Source of the DNA: Deltaproteobacteria bacterium
GTDB lineage: Bacteria; Myxococcota_A; Polyangia; Polyangiales; JADJMO01
Direction: 5' to 3'
NCBI GenBank assembly: GCA_025363655.1
Contig: JANYDK010000040.1
Coordinates: forward strand, 92,368 to 156,367
DNA length: 64,000 bases
The first letter of the stretch is position 1; each line of letters opens with the position of its first letter. Made by a program: the position numbers and the translations under genes. Under the pieces are notes generated by a model. That model searched no databases and was not told where the DNA came from. It saw only the letters and a list, made by a program, of their open reading frames with translations. Below are positions 35,003 through 43,415 of this stretch, piece by piece.

Positions 35003-35947
35003 TCACTTGCAGCCGCTTCCGACGCCGAAACCGGCCATCTCGGCGTAACACGCGTTGTCGTAGATCTTGCCGTCGCATCCGCAGACGGTGGCTCGGATCG
35101 GATCGCACGCCGAAGGACGCGGCTTGCACGTGCCCATCGAGTCGTCGCGTCCGCACGAAGCCGATGTGCCGAAGTCGCACCACTCTTTCGAAGAGCACTT
35201 GATGCCGGCGATGCCGCCGCACGAACCGCTGGTCGGGGGATCGGGCGTCTCGCACGAGCCGTGGTGGAGGAGGTTGGTCCCGCCCGCTGCCGCGAGGCAT
35301 GGGTTCGAGTAGGTGACGCCGTTGCAGCCGCAGACGGGTTCGAGGTTCTTTCCGCAGCCGGTCGTCAGGGGCGCGCAGACGCCGTCGACCGCGGGCGGCA
35401 GCTCGGTCGGACACGTGCCTTCGGAGAACTGGCAATACGATCCGCTGCCGCAGGCGAAGGTTCCGAGCGACGTACACTTGGTTCCCGCGCATTCGCCGAC
35501 GGTGGCGACGACCATCCCGGCCATCGCCGCCGCGCATGCGTTGCCGTACGTCTTGCCGTCGCAACCGCAGACGGGCGAGAAGTCGAGGCCGCAGCCGTTC
35601 GGCTTCGGTGCACAGACGCCGCTCCCTAGACAGCTGCTGCTCGGCGAGTTGCAGTACGCGCTCGCGCCACACTCGGCGCTCGAGTGACAGGGTTTCTGCG
35701 GCGCGCACGAACCGCTCGACCAGCTGCACGCGCCGCTGCCGTTGCGGGCGCAGATGTCTCCGGGGATGGTGCCGTCGGGGCAGGGGGCCGGTGCGCCGAG
35801 GCCGTTCGGTCCACACTCGGCTGGGGTGCAGCTGCCGCTGGTCTCTCCGCCAGCGTCGCCGGGTTCGCTGGGACTCGACTTGCCGCCGCATGCGACGATG
35901 GCGAAGGGGACCGAGAGGACCGAGAGGGCACGGAAGAGACGGGCCAT
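35003..35947 (-). CDS. Lipoprotein with three Kazal-type inhibitor-like domains
   Basis: ATG 35947 gives a lipoprotein signal (LSVLSVPFAIVAC). The mature protein is very cysteine-rich. The pattern PVCGCDGKTYGNACAAAMAGM is a classical Kazal core. Two further copies read EPVCGCNGVTYSNPCLAAAGG and TVCGCDGKIYDNACYAEMAGF, spaced roughly 90 residues apart. Kazal domains are canonical serine-protease inhibitors in animals and occur in some bacteria. The copies are separated by additional Cys-rich stretches (ECGASAYCNSPSSSCLG), so it is disulfide-rich and must be exported. 314 residues. Confidence 0.82.
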   Translation of the reverse strand: MARLFRALSVLSVPFAIVACGGKSSPSEPGDAGGETSGSCTPAECGPNGLGAPAPCPDGTIPGDICARNGSGACSWSSGSCAPQKPCHSSAECGASAYCNSPSSSCLGSGVCAPKPNGCGLDFSPVCGCDGKTYGNACAAAMAGMVVATVGECAGTKCTSLGTFACGSGSYCQFSEGTCPTELPPAVDGVCAPLTTGCGKNLEPVCGCNGVTYSNPCLAAAGGTNLLHHGSCETPDPPTSGSCGGIAGIKCSSKEWCDFGTSASCGRDDSMGTCKPRPSACDPIRATVCGCDGKIYDNACYAEMAGFGVGSGCK

Positions 35948-36088
35948 GCGGGTCAGTCGAGCAAGACCCCGGCCATCCACGTCGGCGCTCGGACTCGCGT
36001 GGCGTCGCAAAAATATAGGCATTTCGTCGATGCTTTGATCGGCGAGCGTGTCGCGAGTTGTGCCAGCGCGAACCTCGAACCGGCGGCT

Positions 36089-37015
36089 TCAGGCCTTGCG
36101 CGTCAGCGTGCGTTCGATGCGCGAGGCAGAGGCGGCAGCGGCGGGAGCATAGGGAACGAGCGCGAAGGCAAGGCCGGCGACGTCTTGAAAGCGCTGTTCC
36201 GGGTTCTTCGCCAGGCACTTTCCGAGGACGGCCTCGAGCCCCGGGTCGATGTCAGCACGAAACGTCTTCATGGGCGCCGGCGGCTCGTAGGTGATCTTCA
36301 TCACCAGCTGGGCGAGGTTCTTGGCGACGAAGGGCGGGGACGCGGCGAGCAGTTCGAAGAGGATGACGCCGATCGCCCAGATGTCGGTGCGCGCGTCGAC
36401 GTCCTTCGCCGACCGAATTTGTTCGGGCGACATGTAAATGGGCGAGCCGAGCATGCCGTGCGTGTTGTTGCCGACGGTGGCATTCGAGCCGGTGAATTTC
36501 GAGATGCCGAAGTCGAGGACTTTGACGCACGGCGAGCCATCGGCGCGCGTGGCGCGAAACAGGTTGCCGGGCTTGAGATCGCGGTGCACGAGGCCGATCG
36601 AGTGCGCTTCGGCGATGGCCTCGCACGCTTGCAGCACGTAGCCGATGGCCTCGTCGGCGTGCATGCGTCCGACGCGAGTGGAGTACGCGTCGAGGTCTTC
36701 GCCTTGGAGGTGCTCCATCACCAAGTAGGGAACGCCCGAAGGGAGGCTGCCGACGTCGGTGACGCGCGCGACATGCTCGCTGCGGATTTTCGCGGCCGCG
36801 CGGGCTTCGCGGAGGAAGCGCTTCACCGAATCGGGTTCCTGCGCGACGTGCTCGCGGAGGACCTTGAGCGCGACCTTTTCTTGGAGCACCCGATGGTGCG
36901 CTTCCATGACGTAGGCCATGCCGCCTTCGCCGAGCACTCGCCCGACGACGTATTTTCCATCGACCACGTCGCCTTCGGAGAGGGGCGGCACCTCGGGTTT
37001 GAGCGCGTCGCTCAT
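36089..37015 (-). CDS. Soluble Ser/Thr protein kinase
   Basis: The ATG at 37015 gives a 308-residue kinase with nothing before the kinase domain but a short acidic lead. Gly loop VLGEGGMAYVMEAHH; lysine motif EKVALKVL; catalytic loop GLVHRDLKPGNLF; metal loop VLDFGISK; activation segment GSPIYMSPEQI; the APE-equivalent is SPEQ. All key residues are present, so it should be active. The C-terminus has no transmembrane helix or sensor, only an Ala-rich tail with an RxxR ending, so this is a cytoplasmic kinase. The gene is divergent from the next kinase with 137 bp between starts. Confidence 0.9.
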   Translation of the reverse strand: MSDALKPEVPPLSEGDVVDGKYVVGRVLGEGGMAYVMEAHHRVLQEKVALKVLREHVAQEPDSVKRFLREARAAAKIRSEHVARVTDVGSLPSGVPYLVMEHLQGEDLDAYSTRVGRMHADEAIGYVLQACEAIAEAHSIGLVHRDLKPGNLFRATRADGSPCVKVLDFGISKFTGSNATVGNNTHGMLGSPIYMSPEQIRSAKDVDARTDIWAIGVILFELLAASPPFVAKNLAQLVMKITYEPPAPMKTFRADIDPGLEAVLGKCLAKNPEQRFQDVAGLAFALVPYAPAAAASASRIERTLTRKA

Positions 37016-37152
37016 CGGGAAAATAGCGTAGCAGGGCGGACCCGACGCGTATGCACCTCGTTGATCCCTCGGGCGACTCTCCCTGCGGGGGCAAGTCGCC
37101 ACCGGAATGACAGGTCTCTCCTTCTGACGCTCCGCGAGTTACACTCGCGCCC

Positions 37153-38685
37153 GTGAGCGAGGGGGACAACGCGCGCGCCGCAGCCCGAGTGGGGACGGTG
37201 CTCGACGACAAGTGGACCCTCGAGCGCCTGCTCGGCATGGGTGGAATGGCCGCGGTCTACGCGGGAAAGCACCGCAACGGCGCGCGCGCGGCGATCAAGG
37301 TGCTCCACCCTGACCTCGCCCGAGACTCGGACATGTGCGATCGATTCCTCCGCGAGGGGTACGTCGCCAACCAGGTCGATCATCGCGGCGCCGTCCAGGT
37401 CCTCGACGACGACGTCGTCGCTTCGGGACCGGACGAAGGTACTGCCTACATCGTGATGGAGCTCCTCGATGGCGAGCCCGTCGACGAGCCGCTGCGTCGA
37501 ACGGGCAAGACCCTCGACGAAGAGGCGGTGCTCGAGATCGCCGACGACGTCCTCGGCGTCCTCGAGGCGGCGCACGCGAAGGGTATCGTCCACCGCGACA
37601 TCAAGCCCGACAATCTGTTCTCCATGCGTGAGCCGGGCGCCGATGGATTGCGCGTCAAAGTGCTCGATTTCGGGCTCGCGCGCCTATCGAGCGGGATGAA
37701 CACACGGATGGGCGTCGCCCTCGGCACGCCCGCGTTCATGGCACCCGAGCAGGCCGCGGGGCGCAGCGACGAGATCGATGGCCGCACCGATTTGTTCGCG
37801 CTCGGCGCGACGATGTTCCGGCTCCTCACCAACCTGCGCATCCACGAAGGGGCGAACGGCGCGGACATCGCCGGCAAGATGGCGACGTTGCCGGCACCGA
37901 AGCTGCACACCGTGGCGCCGAACGCGTCCCCCAAGTTGGCGGCGATCATCGACCGCGCGCTCGAGTTCGACAAGACCGATCGCTACGTCGATGCCGCGGC
38001 GATGCGCGCCGACGTGCGGGCCGTGCGCAAGACCCTCACCCAGTCGAAGGCCCCGCCCGTCGCGTCCGAGAAGTCGATGGTGCTCAACGGGCCGACGGCG
38101 GTGGCGATCCCACCGCGTCGCGCGACCTCGCCCAAGCCGGCTTCGTATCCACCGCCCCTGCCGCAGCGAAAGCAGACGCAGAAGCTGGCGATGCTCGCCG
38201 CTGCGCTCGGCATCGTCGTCGTCGTGCTCATCGTCTACCTCGCGACGCGGGGAACGAGCTCGACTGCGCCTTCCGGCACCGACGCCTCGCCGAGCGTTTC
38301 GCAGAACACCGGCGTCCCGAGCGCTGGGCCGAGCGTGGCGCCGAGCGCTTCGGAGGCGCCCATCGCCGAAGATGCGCCCGAGCTCCTCGAGCCGCTCGAG
38401 CCCGAGGACGCGACGACCGATGCCGTGAGTGACGTCGACGACACCTCGCCGGACGGCGACAGCGCCGACGTCGCGATAGAAGCGAGTTCCACACCGATCG
38501 CCGCGGCATCGACGGCCACCAAAGCCTCGGTCGACGCGCCCAAGCCGAAGCCGAGCGCGACGAACCCGACTTCGAAGCCGAGCGCGACGTCGAATCCGAC
38601 CACCAAGCCGACGACCAAACCGACGACCAAGCCAACGACCAAACCGACGAGCAAGCCGCCGTCCGGCAAGGTGTGGTGGCAGTGA
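37153..38685 (+). CDS. Membrane-anchored Ser/Thr protein kinase with Thr-Lys-Pro tail
   Basis: A GTG at 37153 starts a 510-residue kinase. Gly loop LLGMGGMAAVYAGKH, lysine motif RAAIKVLHPDL, catalytic loop GIVHRDIKPDNLF, metal loop VLDFGLAR, activation segment GTPAFMAPEQA. A single transmembrane helix (LAMLAAALGIVVVVLIVYLA) near residue 350 is followed by an Asp/Ser/Ala-rich extracytoplasmic region and tandem TTKPTTKP repeats. It ends KVWWQ. The outside part is not a recognisable sensor domain and may be a cell-wall-spanning spacer. Members phosphorylate Ser/Thr, and PknB-type relatives sense envelope signals. Confidence 0.9.
   Translation: MSEGDNARAAARVGTVLDDKWTLERLLGMGGMAAVYAGKHRNGARAAIKVLHPDLARDSDMCDRFLREGYVANQVDHRGAVQVLDDDVVASGPDEGTAYIVMELLDGEPVDEPLRRTGKTLDEEAVLEIADDVLGVLEAAHAKGIVHRDIKPDNLFSMREPGADGLRVKVLDFGLARLSSGMNTRMGVALGTPAFMAPEQAAGRSDEIDGRTDLFALGATMFRLLTNLRIHEGANGADIAGKMATLPAPKLHTVAPNASPKLAAIIDRALEFDKTDRYVDAAAMRADVRAVRKTLTQSKAPPVASEKSMVLNGPTAVAIPPRRATSPKPASYPPPLPQRKQTQKLAMLAAALGIVVVVLIVYLATRGTSSTAPSGTDASPSVSQNTGVPSAGPSVAPSASEAPIAEDAPELLEPLEPEDATTDAVSDVDDTSPDGDSADVAIEASSTPIAAASTATKASVDAPKPKPSATNPTSKPSATSNPTTKPTTKPTTKPTTKPTSKPPSGKVWWQ
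38602..38658 (+). repeat. 12-bp tandem repeats encoding Thr-Lys-Pro-Thr
   Basis: In the kinase tail, units of the form ACCAAGCCGACG repeat about four times. They encode TKPT tandems. The units keep frame, so the extracytoplasmic tail length could vary by slippage. Confidence 0.65.
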
Positions 38686-38770
38686 GCGGTGCGGTCCTCG
38701 ATGATCGCAATCGGCGCAATCTCGGGGCGCACGTGTTGTGTCATCGCTCGCGCGACCTTCGGTCCGCGCG

Positions 38771-38795
38771 TTGCGCAACTCGCCTGATTGCGCAA
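38771..38795. promoter_or_regulatory. Paired TTGCGCAA palindromes upstream of the peptidase gene
   Basis: Two identical 8-bp palindromes (38771-38778 and 38788-38795) are 17 bp apart. They are embedded in a longer imperfect inverted repeat with flanking GCGCG. They lie ~100 bp upstream of the peptidase start. Two copies in phase on the helix would suit a dimeric repressor. Confidence 0.35.
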
Positions 38796-38870
38796 CGACG
38801 CGCGCAACCAAGCGCGTGAAAACACCATAAATCCAGCTGCGCTGCGCGTATCGACGTTGGTCCGTTCGTT

Positions 38871-38888
38871 GCGAGGGCATCCCCTCGC
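38871..38888 (+). promoter_or_regulatory. Hairpin over the ribosome-binding site of the peptidase gene
   Basis: GCGAGGG-CATC-CCCTCGC is a perfect 7-bp stem with a 4-nt loop. It ends one base before the ATG at 38890. The only purine-rich SD candidate (GAGGG) is in its left arm, so folding of the mRNA could block translation. Confidence 0.4.
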
Positions 38889-38889
38889 C

Positions 38890-40308
38890 ATGACCAAAAC
38901 CCAACTCCTGCGTCTCACCGCCATCGGGCTGGTCGTCACCACTCAAGGGCTCGCCGCGTGCTCACTCGCCGAACGCGGCGACTACAGCCCCGAGCCTGCG
39001 TACGACGGACCTGCCAAACACAAGAACGCGCCCGCGCCGACGAGCGATCCAAGCGACGCGCCGCTCACCTACAAACACACGTCGTTCCTCAACGACAAGA
39101 AGAAGCTGGTGAACGGCCTCAAGCCCGCAGACTTCACCGGCGTCAAGACCACCGGCGCCGGCGCGGGATCGGTGAAGGAGTGGGACTCGCCGGTGAAGAA
39201 CCAGGGCTCCCGCGGCTGGTGCACGGCCTTCGCGCAGGTCGGCGCGGTCGAGAACCTGGTCAATCACCAGTACGGCGAAGTGCTCGATCTCTCGGAGATC
39301 GACCACTGGTACCACTACGAGGAGTACGACATCGACGCGTCGGCGAACGCGGCGAAGGCGAAGTACATCACGCCGGAGACGAGCTGGCCGTACAACGGCT
39401 CGCCGATCTCGGGCTACGAGTCGACTGCGGTCGCGAAGATGACGACGTATCGCAACCTCCCGAAGCGCGACGACGTCCTCGCTGCCATCAACGGCGGCCA
39501 TCCGGTGGTCATCGGCCTCGACGTCAACGACTCGTGGGAGTCGATCGGTTCGGATGGTCGAGTCACGCCGGGTGGAAGCACGCTCGGCGGTCACGCGGTC
39601 CTCGTCGTCGCCTACAAGGACGACGCTGCGTACGGCGGCGGTGGCTACTTCACGATCAAGAACTCGTGGGGCAGCAAGTGGGGTGATCGCGGCTACCTCT
39701 ACCTGCCGTACAACTACTGCACGTGGGACGACTGCTACTTCCTCGAGATGCAGACGTCCGATTACAAGGGGCACTCGCCGAAGCCGCCGGCTCCGGGGCC
39801 GACGCCCGATGCGGGACCGCCCGCCCCGCCGGCTCCGGGCGATGCCGGACCTGCGCCGCCGCCTCCAGGTGGTGACGCCGGACCTCCGGCGCCGCCGCCG
39901 CCCGACGACGACGGTGGTGCGCCCGATCCGGGACCGACGCCGAGCACCGACACGGGACCGATTCCTCCGAGCGACTCGGGTCCTGCTCCGACACCGGGTC
40001 CCGACGGCCCGATGGCGCGCGATTTCCAGTGCACCGCCGAATACGATCCGGCTTCGCCTGGTCGCTTCAAGGTGAGGCTCAACGCCTCGGCGCACCCCGA
40101 GTATCTCAACGAGATCAGCGAGGTCATGTACGACGTCGACGAGAGCTTCGGCGCCTACCAGTACTGGTCGGTCGACAACCCCAAGAACGGCTTCGAAGTG
40201 CCCTTCTGGTACAAGACCTACGCCCACCACTGGTCGACCAACGGCGCGGTGATCTGGCTCAAGAGCGGCAAGATGCTCTACATCTCGGGAGCGACGATCG
40301 ACTGGTGA
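38890..40308 (+). CDS. Papain-like (C1A) peptidase lipoprotein with pYEATS-like C-terminal domain
   Basis: ATG 38890 begins a lipoprotein signal (LLRLTAIGLVVTTQGLAAC). The peptidase domain starts with SPVKNQGSRGWCTAFAQ, containing the oxyanion Gln and catalytic Cys. GGHAVLVVAYKDD holds the His and FTIKNSWGSKWGDRGY the Asn. All catalytic residues are present, so activity is plausible. A Pro/Gly/Asp-rich linker (~100 residues) leads to a C-terminal domain of ~95 residues (FKVRLNASAHPEYLNEISEVMYDVDESFG, ending AVIWLKSGKMLYISGATIDW). This resembles the prokaryotic YEATS (pYEATS) beta-sandwich. 472 residues. A strong terminator follows. Confidence 0.82.
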   Translation: MTKTQLLRLTAIGLVVTTQGLAACSLAERGDYSPEPAYDGPAKHKNAPAPTSDPSDAPLTYKHTSFLNDKKKLVNGLKPADFTGVKTTGAGAGSVKEWDSPVKNQGSRGWCTAFAQVGAVENLVNHQYGEVLDLSEIDHWYHYEEYDIDASANAAKAKYITPETSWPYNGSPISGYESTAVAKMTTYRNLPKRDDVLAAINGGHPVVIGLDVNDSWESIGSDGRVTPGGSTLGGHAVLVVAYKDDAAYGGGGYFTIKNSWGSKWGDRGYLYLPYNYCTWDDCYFLEMQTSDYKGHSPKPPAPGPTPDAGPPAPPAPGDAGPAPPPPGGDAGPPAPPPPDDDGGAPDPGPTPSTDTGPIPPSDSGPAPTPGPDGPMARDFQCTAEYDPASPGRFKVRLNASAHPEYLNEISEVMYDVDESFGAYQYWSVDNPKNGFEVPFWYKTYAHHWSTNGAVIWLKSGKMLYISGATIDW

Positions 40309-40335
40309 TTCAGGCTGGTCGCGAGTCGAAGTGAG

Positions 40336-40388
40336 AGAGAGCCGTGGCGCCCAGTGCGTCGCGGCTCTTTCGCTTTTCCCTTTTTGCC
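40336..40388 (+). terminator. Intrinsic terminator after the peptidase gene
   Basis: A ~15-bp stem with two wobble pairs is formed by AGAGAGCCGTGGCGC and GCGTCGCGGCTCTTT with a CCAGT loop. It is followed by T-rich TTTCGCTTTTCCCTTTTTG. It starts 28 bp after the stop of the peptidase gene and precedes the convergent folD. Confidence 0.7.
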
Positions 40389-40407
40389 GTTTCGCCTTTG
40401 GCGAGAA

Positions 40408-41307
40408 TCAACCGCCGAGGCGACGACGTGCGGCGAAGACGGTGTTGCGCAAGAGGTAGGCGATGGTCATCGGTCCGACGCCGCCGGGCACTGGAGTGAT
40501 CGCGCCCGCGCGTTCGCTCGCCGAGGCGAAGGCGACGTCGCCGACCAACTTCGCTTTGCCGCCCGGTTCCTTCGGCTCCACGCGATTGATGCCGACGTCG
40601 ATGACGATGGCCCCTTCTTTCACGGCATCGCCGCCGATCATTTCGGCGCGGCCGACGGCGACGACCAAAACGTCGGCGGTGGCGCAGACGGCGGCGAGAT
40701 CTTTCGTCCGCGAGTGCGCGAGGGTGACCGTGCAGTCGCGTTGGAGGAGGAGCTGCGCGACCGGCTTGCCGACGATGTTGCTACGACCGACGACGACCGC
40801 GTGCGCACCGCGGAGCGAGCGTCCACCGAGGAGCACGCAGGCCTCGTCGACGAGACGGAGCGAGCCAGCCGGCGTGCACGGCACGAGACCCGGACGTCCC
40901 GACGCGAGGAGCCCGGCGTTGATCGGATGAAAGCCGTCGACGTCTTTTCGCGGATCGACGAGGTCGAGGATCTCTTCCGTGTCCTTCGCCGAGAGCGCCT
41001 TGGGAAGCGGCAGCTGCACGAGGATGCCGTCGACGTCGGCGTCGGCGTTGAGACGCGCGATGAGCTCGACCAGCTCGGCCTTCGTCACCGTCGCCGGCAA
41101 GCGATGCACTGCGCCGGCGATGCCGACCTCGAGTGCCGCTTTTTCCTTGTTGCGCACGTACACCGTCGACGCCGGATCTTCGCCAGCGAGGACGACGTGG
41201 AGCCCAGGCGCCCGCCCGTGCTTCTCGCGAAACGCGGCGACCTCGAGGGTCACTTCGGAGCGGACTTTTTCGGCGAGCTTCTTACCGTCGAGGAGCAACG
41301 CGGTCAT
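40408..41307 (-). CDS. folD: Bifunctional methylenetetrahydrofolate dehydrogenase/cyclohydrolase
   Basis: This is a 299-residue FolD of normal size. The folate site has [16 protein letters not shown] (with the catalytic-type Lys) and [13 protein letters not shown]. The cofactor domain has [16 protein letters not shown] and the end reads [19 protein letters not shown]. The enzyme interconverts 5,10-methylene- and 10-formyl-tetrahydrofolate using NADP(H), supplying one-carbon units. It is a single gene here, without other folate genes. Confidence 0.96.
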   Translation of the reverse strand: MTALLLDGKKLAEKVRSEVTLEVAAFREKHGRAPGLHVVLAGEDPASTVYVRNKEKAALEVGIAGAVHRLPATVTKAELVELIARLNADADVDGILVQLPLPKALSAKDTEEILDLVDPRKDVDGFHPINAGLLASGRPGLVPCTPAGSLRLVDEACVLLGGRSLRGAHAVVVGRSNIVGKPVAQLLLQRDCTVTLAHSRTKDLAAVCATADVLVVAVGRAEMIGGDAVKEGAIVIDVGINRVEPKEPGGKAKLVGDVAFASASERAGAITPVPGGVGPMTIAYLLRNTVFAARRRLGG

Positions 41308-41371
41308 GGCCGCCGCAAGTAGGACGGGAAGCGCGGGGGAGCCAGGGGTCTCGTCGTCGCGCGGCTCGCGC

Positions 41372-42238
41372 TCAAGGGTGATACTTCACGTACGTCACGG
41401 CATCGGCCTTCAGCTGCGGCACGATCGAGATGCGCGCGGCGCCGACCGTGAAGACGATGGTGAAGCCGGCGCTCGGGCCGACGCCGAGCCAGAGAATGGT
41501 GCCTCGCGCTCCGGTGCCTGCGCCGCTGGCGACGAAGCCGTCGGCGCCGTCGTCGTAGAAGCGTCCGGGCACCACGTCGGCGGTCGCGCCTTTGACCGGC
41601 AGGCCGGCGGCGTCGACGATTTGCACGACCACGGCGGCGCTGCCCGAGAGGCTCCCGGTGTCGGGGACGAAGCCCACGGACGCCGCGGTGTTGGTCGGCA
41701 ACGTGTCGGGGAAGACGGGAATCGTCAGGTCGTACGAGCCACCGCTGGCAGCGCTGACGAAGCCGTAAATGGTGTGTGTTTGCGTCGTCGTACCGACCAG
41801 CTCGTCGAGATACAGCCAGTTGATCGGCGCGGTGTCGTCGAGGCCGCCGAGCGTGAACGTGCCGCCGCTCACGGGCGCGCTGCTGAAGGTGCTGCTGCGA
41901 AGGCCGCGTACGGTCATCGTCGCCGAGGAGGTCGCCGCGCCACTCTCCGGGGTCAGCGCATAGCTCGTCACGACCGCGACGTGTCCGACGCCGATCGAGA
42001 TTTGTCCGGCATCGCCACCGATGTCGCCGCTCGTGCCACTGTCGGAGCCACCACCGCCGCCACCGCCACCCGTGACCGGTCCGGTTCCGAGGCAGTTGGC
42101 ATCGGCGCCGCATCCACCGGCGTTCGCCGGATGATCGTTCTTCTGCGAACAGCCTCCCGCGAGAAGCGCGAGAAGCGCGAGAGGCGCGAGCTCGAGAAGT
42201 GCGAACGAGACGTGCGTGGAAAAGGAAGCCGATCGCAT
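41372..42238 (-). CDS. Secreted lipoprotein with Gly-rich linker, unknown function
   Basis: ATG 42238 gives a 288-residue lipoprotein with a signal ending LLAGGC. A glycine/serine/Asp-rich linker follows. The C-terminal ~190 residues are beta-rich and repetitive in style ([67 protein letters not shown]). They look like two Ig-like/carboxypeptidase-regulatory-type sandwiches. No catalytic motif is seen. It follows lgt on the same strand, separated by ~65 bp, with folD next downstream. Confidence 0.6.
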   Translation of the reverse strand: MRSASFSTHVSFALLELAPLALLALLAGGCSQKNDHPANAGGCGADANCLGTGPVTGGGGGGGGSDSGTSGDIGGDAGQISIGVGHVAVVTSYALTPESGAATSSATMTVRGLRSSTFSSAPVSGGTFTLGGLDDTAPINWLYLDELVGTTTQTHTIYGFVSAASGGSYDLTIPVFPDTLPTNTAASVGFVPDTGSLSGSAAVVVQIVDAAGLPVKGATADVVPGRFYDDGADGFVASGAGTGARGTILWLGVGPSAGFTIVFTVGAARISIVPQLKADAVTYVKYHP

Positions 42239-42302
42239 GATTCCGCCTTGGTGAGAGCGTAGCAGCCAGCTCATGAACAGGCGAAAAACGCGGGAATTCC
42301 CG

Positions 42303-43253
42303 TCAGGTCGTGGGAGCCGTGCGTGCGGGCACGAACCCCGTCGCCAGCCGACGCCGATGAAGCGCGAACGCTGCCACGACGAGCCCGACGCCGATCAGCT
42401 GCGACGTCGACATCCCGAGGAGCCCGCCGCGCGCATCGCGTCGGAGGATCTCGATGAGGAAGCGAGCGAGGGCATAGAGGCCGAGGAACCAGACGAAGAC
42501 CTCGCCGTCGTAGCGCTTGCGCGGGTTGACGTAGAACCAGCAGAAGGCAGCGATCGTGAGCGACGCGGCCGACTCGTAGACCTGCGTCGGGTGCACCGGG
42601 AGCGAGGCGAAGCGCGTAGCGGTGAGGAGATGCAGATCGTGCTGTGCCTCGCTCGCCGGGCTGTTGCCGGGGAACGACATCGCCCACGGAAGGTCGCATC
42701 GCGAGCCGAAGCAGCAACCCGCGAGGAGGCACCCCATGCGACCGAACGCGAGCCCCAGCGGAATGCCAATCGCTGCGTAGTCGGCGGCCTTCCAGAAGGG
42801 GAATTTGTCGCGTTTCAAGAGCGGCACCGCGATCGCCGTCGCGCCGATGAAGCCACCGTAATAGGTGAGTCCACCAGCCCAGAAGCGTGCCCAGGCGAAG
42901 CAGTCGCGCGCCGCCGGATGACAGACGAGCTTCACCGGATCCCAGTTGCCGTTGTAGCCGGCTTTGGGGTCGACGCAGGCGGCTTGGCTGATCTTCCAGT
43001 CGACCGCCTCGGGTCGCGTGCAGAGGTGGACGTAGTCCCAGAAATATCCGTCGGCGATGACGTGGAGGAGGCGCGCCCCGACGACGCCCGCGAGGAGCAT
43101 CGCCAAGTTGGTGTCGATCATCACGTCGGGATCGAGCCCCTCGCGCCGCACCGTGATCGCCGCGGCGATGCCGGCGAAGATGAAGCCAGTGAGGAGGAGG
43201 ACGAAGTAGCTGGGGAAGGCGATGCCGAACTGATGGAAGAGCTCCGGACGCAT
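42303..43253 (-). CDS. lgt: Prolipoprotein diacylglyceryl transferase
   Basis: The 316-residue protein has seven-helix Lgt topology. Key residues are in FGRMGCLLAGCCFG (the conserved Arg/Gly motif) and LPVHPTQVYES (the substrate-binding His/Glu). Lgt attaches diacylglycerol to the lipobox cysteine of preprolipoproteins at the inner membrane, the first step for the many lipoproteins in this window. The loop between helices 2 and 3 (RPEAVDWKISQAACVDPKAGYNGNWDPVKL) is longer than in E. coli. It is divergent from the response-regulator gene. Confidence 0.95.
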   Translation of the reverse strand: MRPELFHQFGIAFPSYFVLLLTGFIFAGIAAAITVRREGLDPDVMIDTNLAMLLAGVVGARLLHVIADGYFWDYVHLCTRPEAVDWKISQAACVDPKAGYNGNWDPVKLVCHPAARDCFAWARFWAGGLTYYGGFIGATAIAVPLLKRDKFPFWKAADYAAIGIPLGLAFGRMGCLLAGCCFGSRCDLPWAMSFPGNSPASEAQHDLHLLTATRFASLPVHPTQVYESAASLTIAAFCWFYVNPRKRYDGEVFVWFLGLYALARFLIEILRRDARGGLLGMSTSQLIGVGLVVAAFALHRRRLATGFVPARTAPTT

Positions 43254-43415
43254 ACGCGGTGCAGTTGTCCACGGAGGAGATCGCCGCGCAACCTCACCAG
43301 GTCATGCAAAAGCGCATGTTTGGCGCCGCAACGATCCTTCGCAATCCGCGAGGGCAGGTTGCTGCTAAAGATTGTGCGACAAAATGCTCACCCGGGGACA
43401 ATAGGTACTGCAAGC

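Noticed and set aside
42273..43415. Upstream extension of the NtrC-type regulator frame to 42273
   Set aside because: It lies antisense to lgt. The receiver domain begins shortly after ATG 43416.
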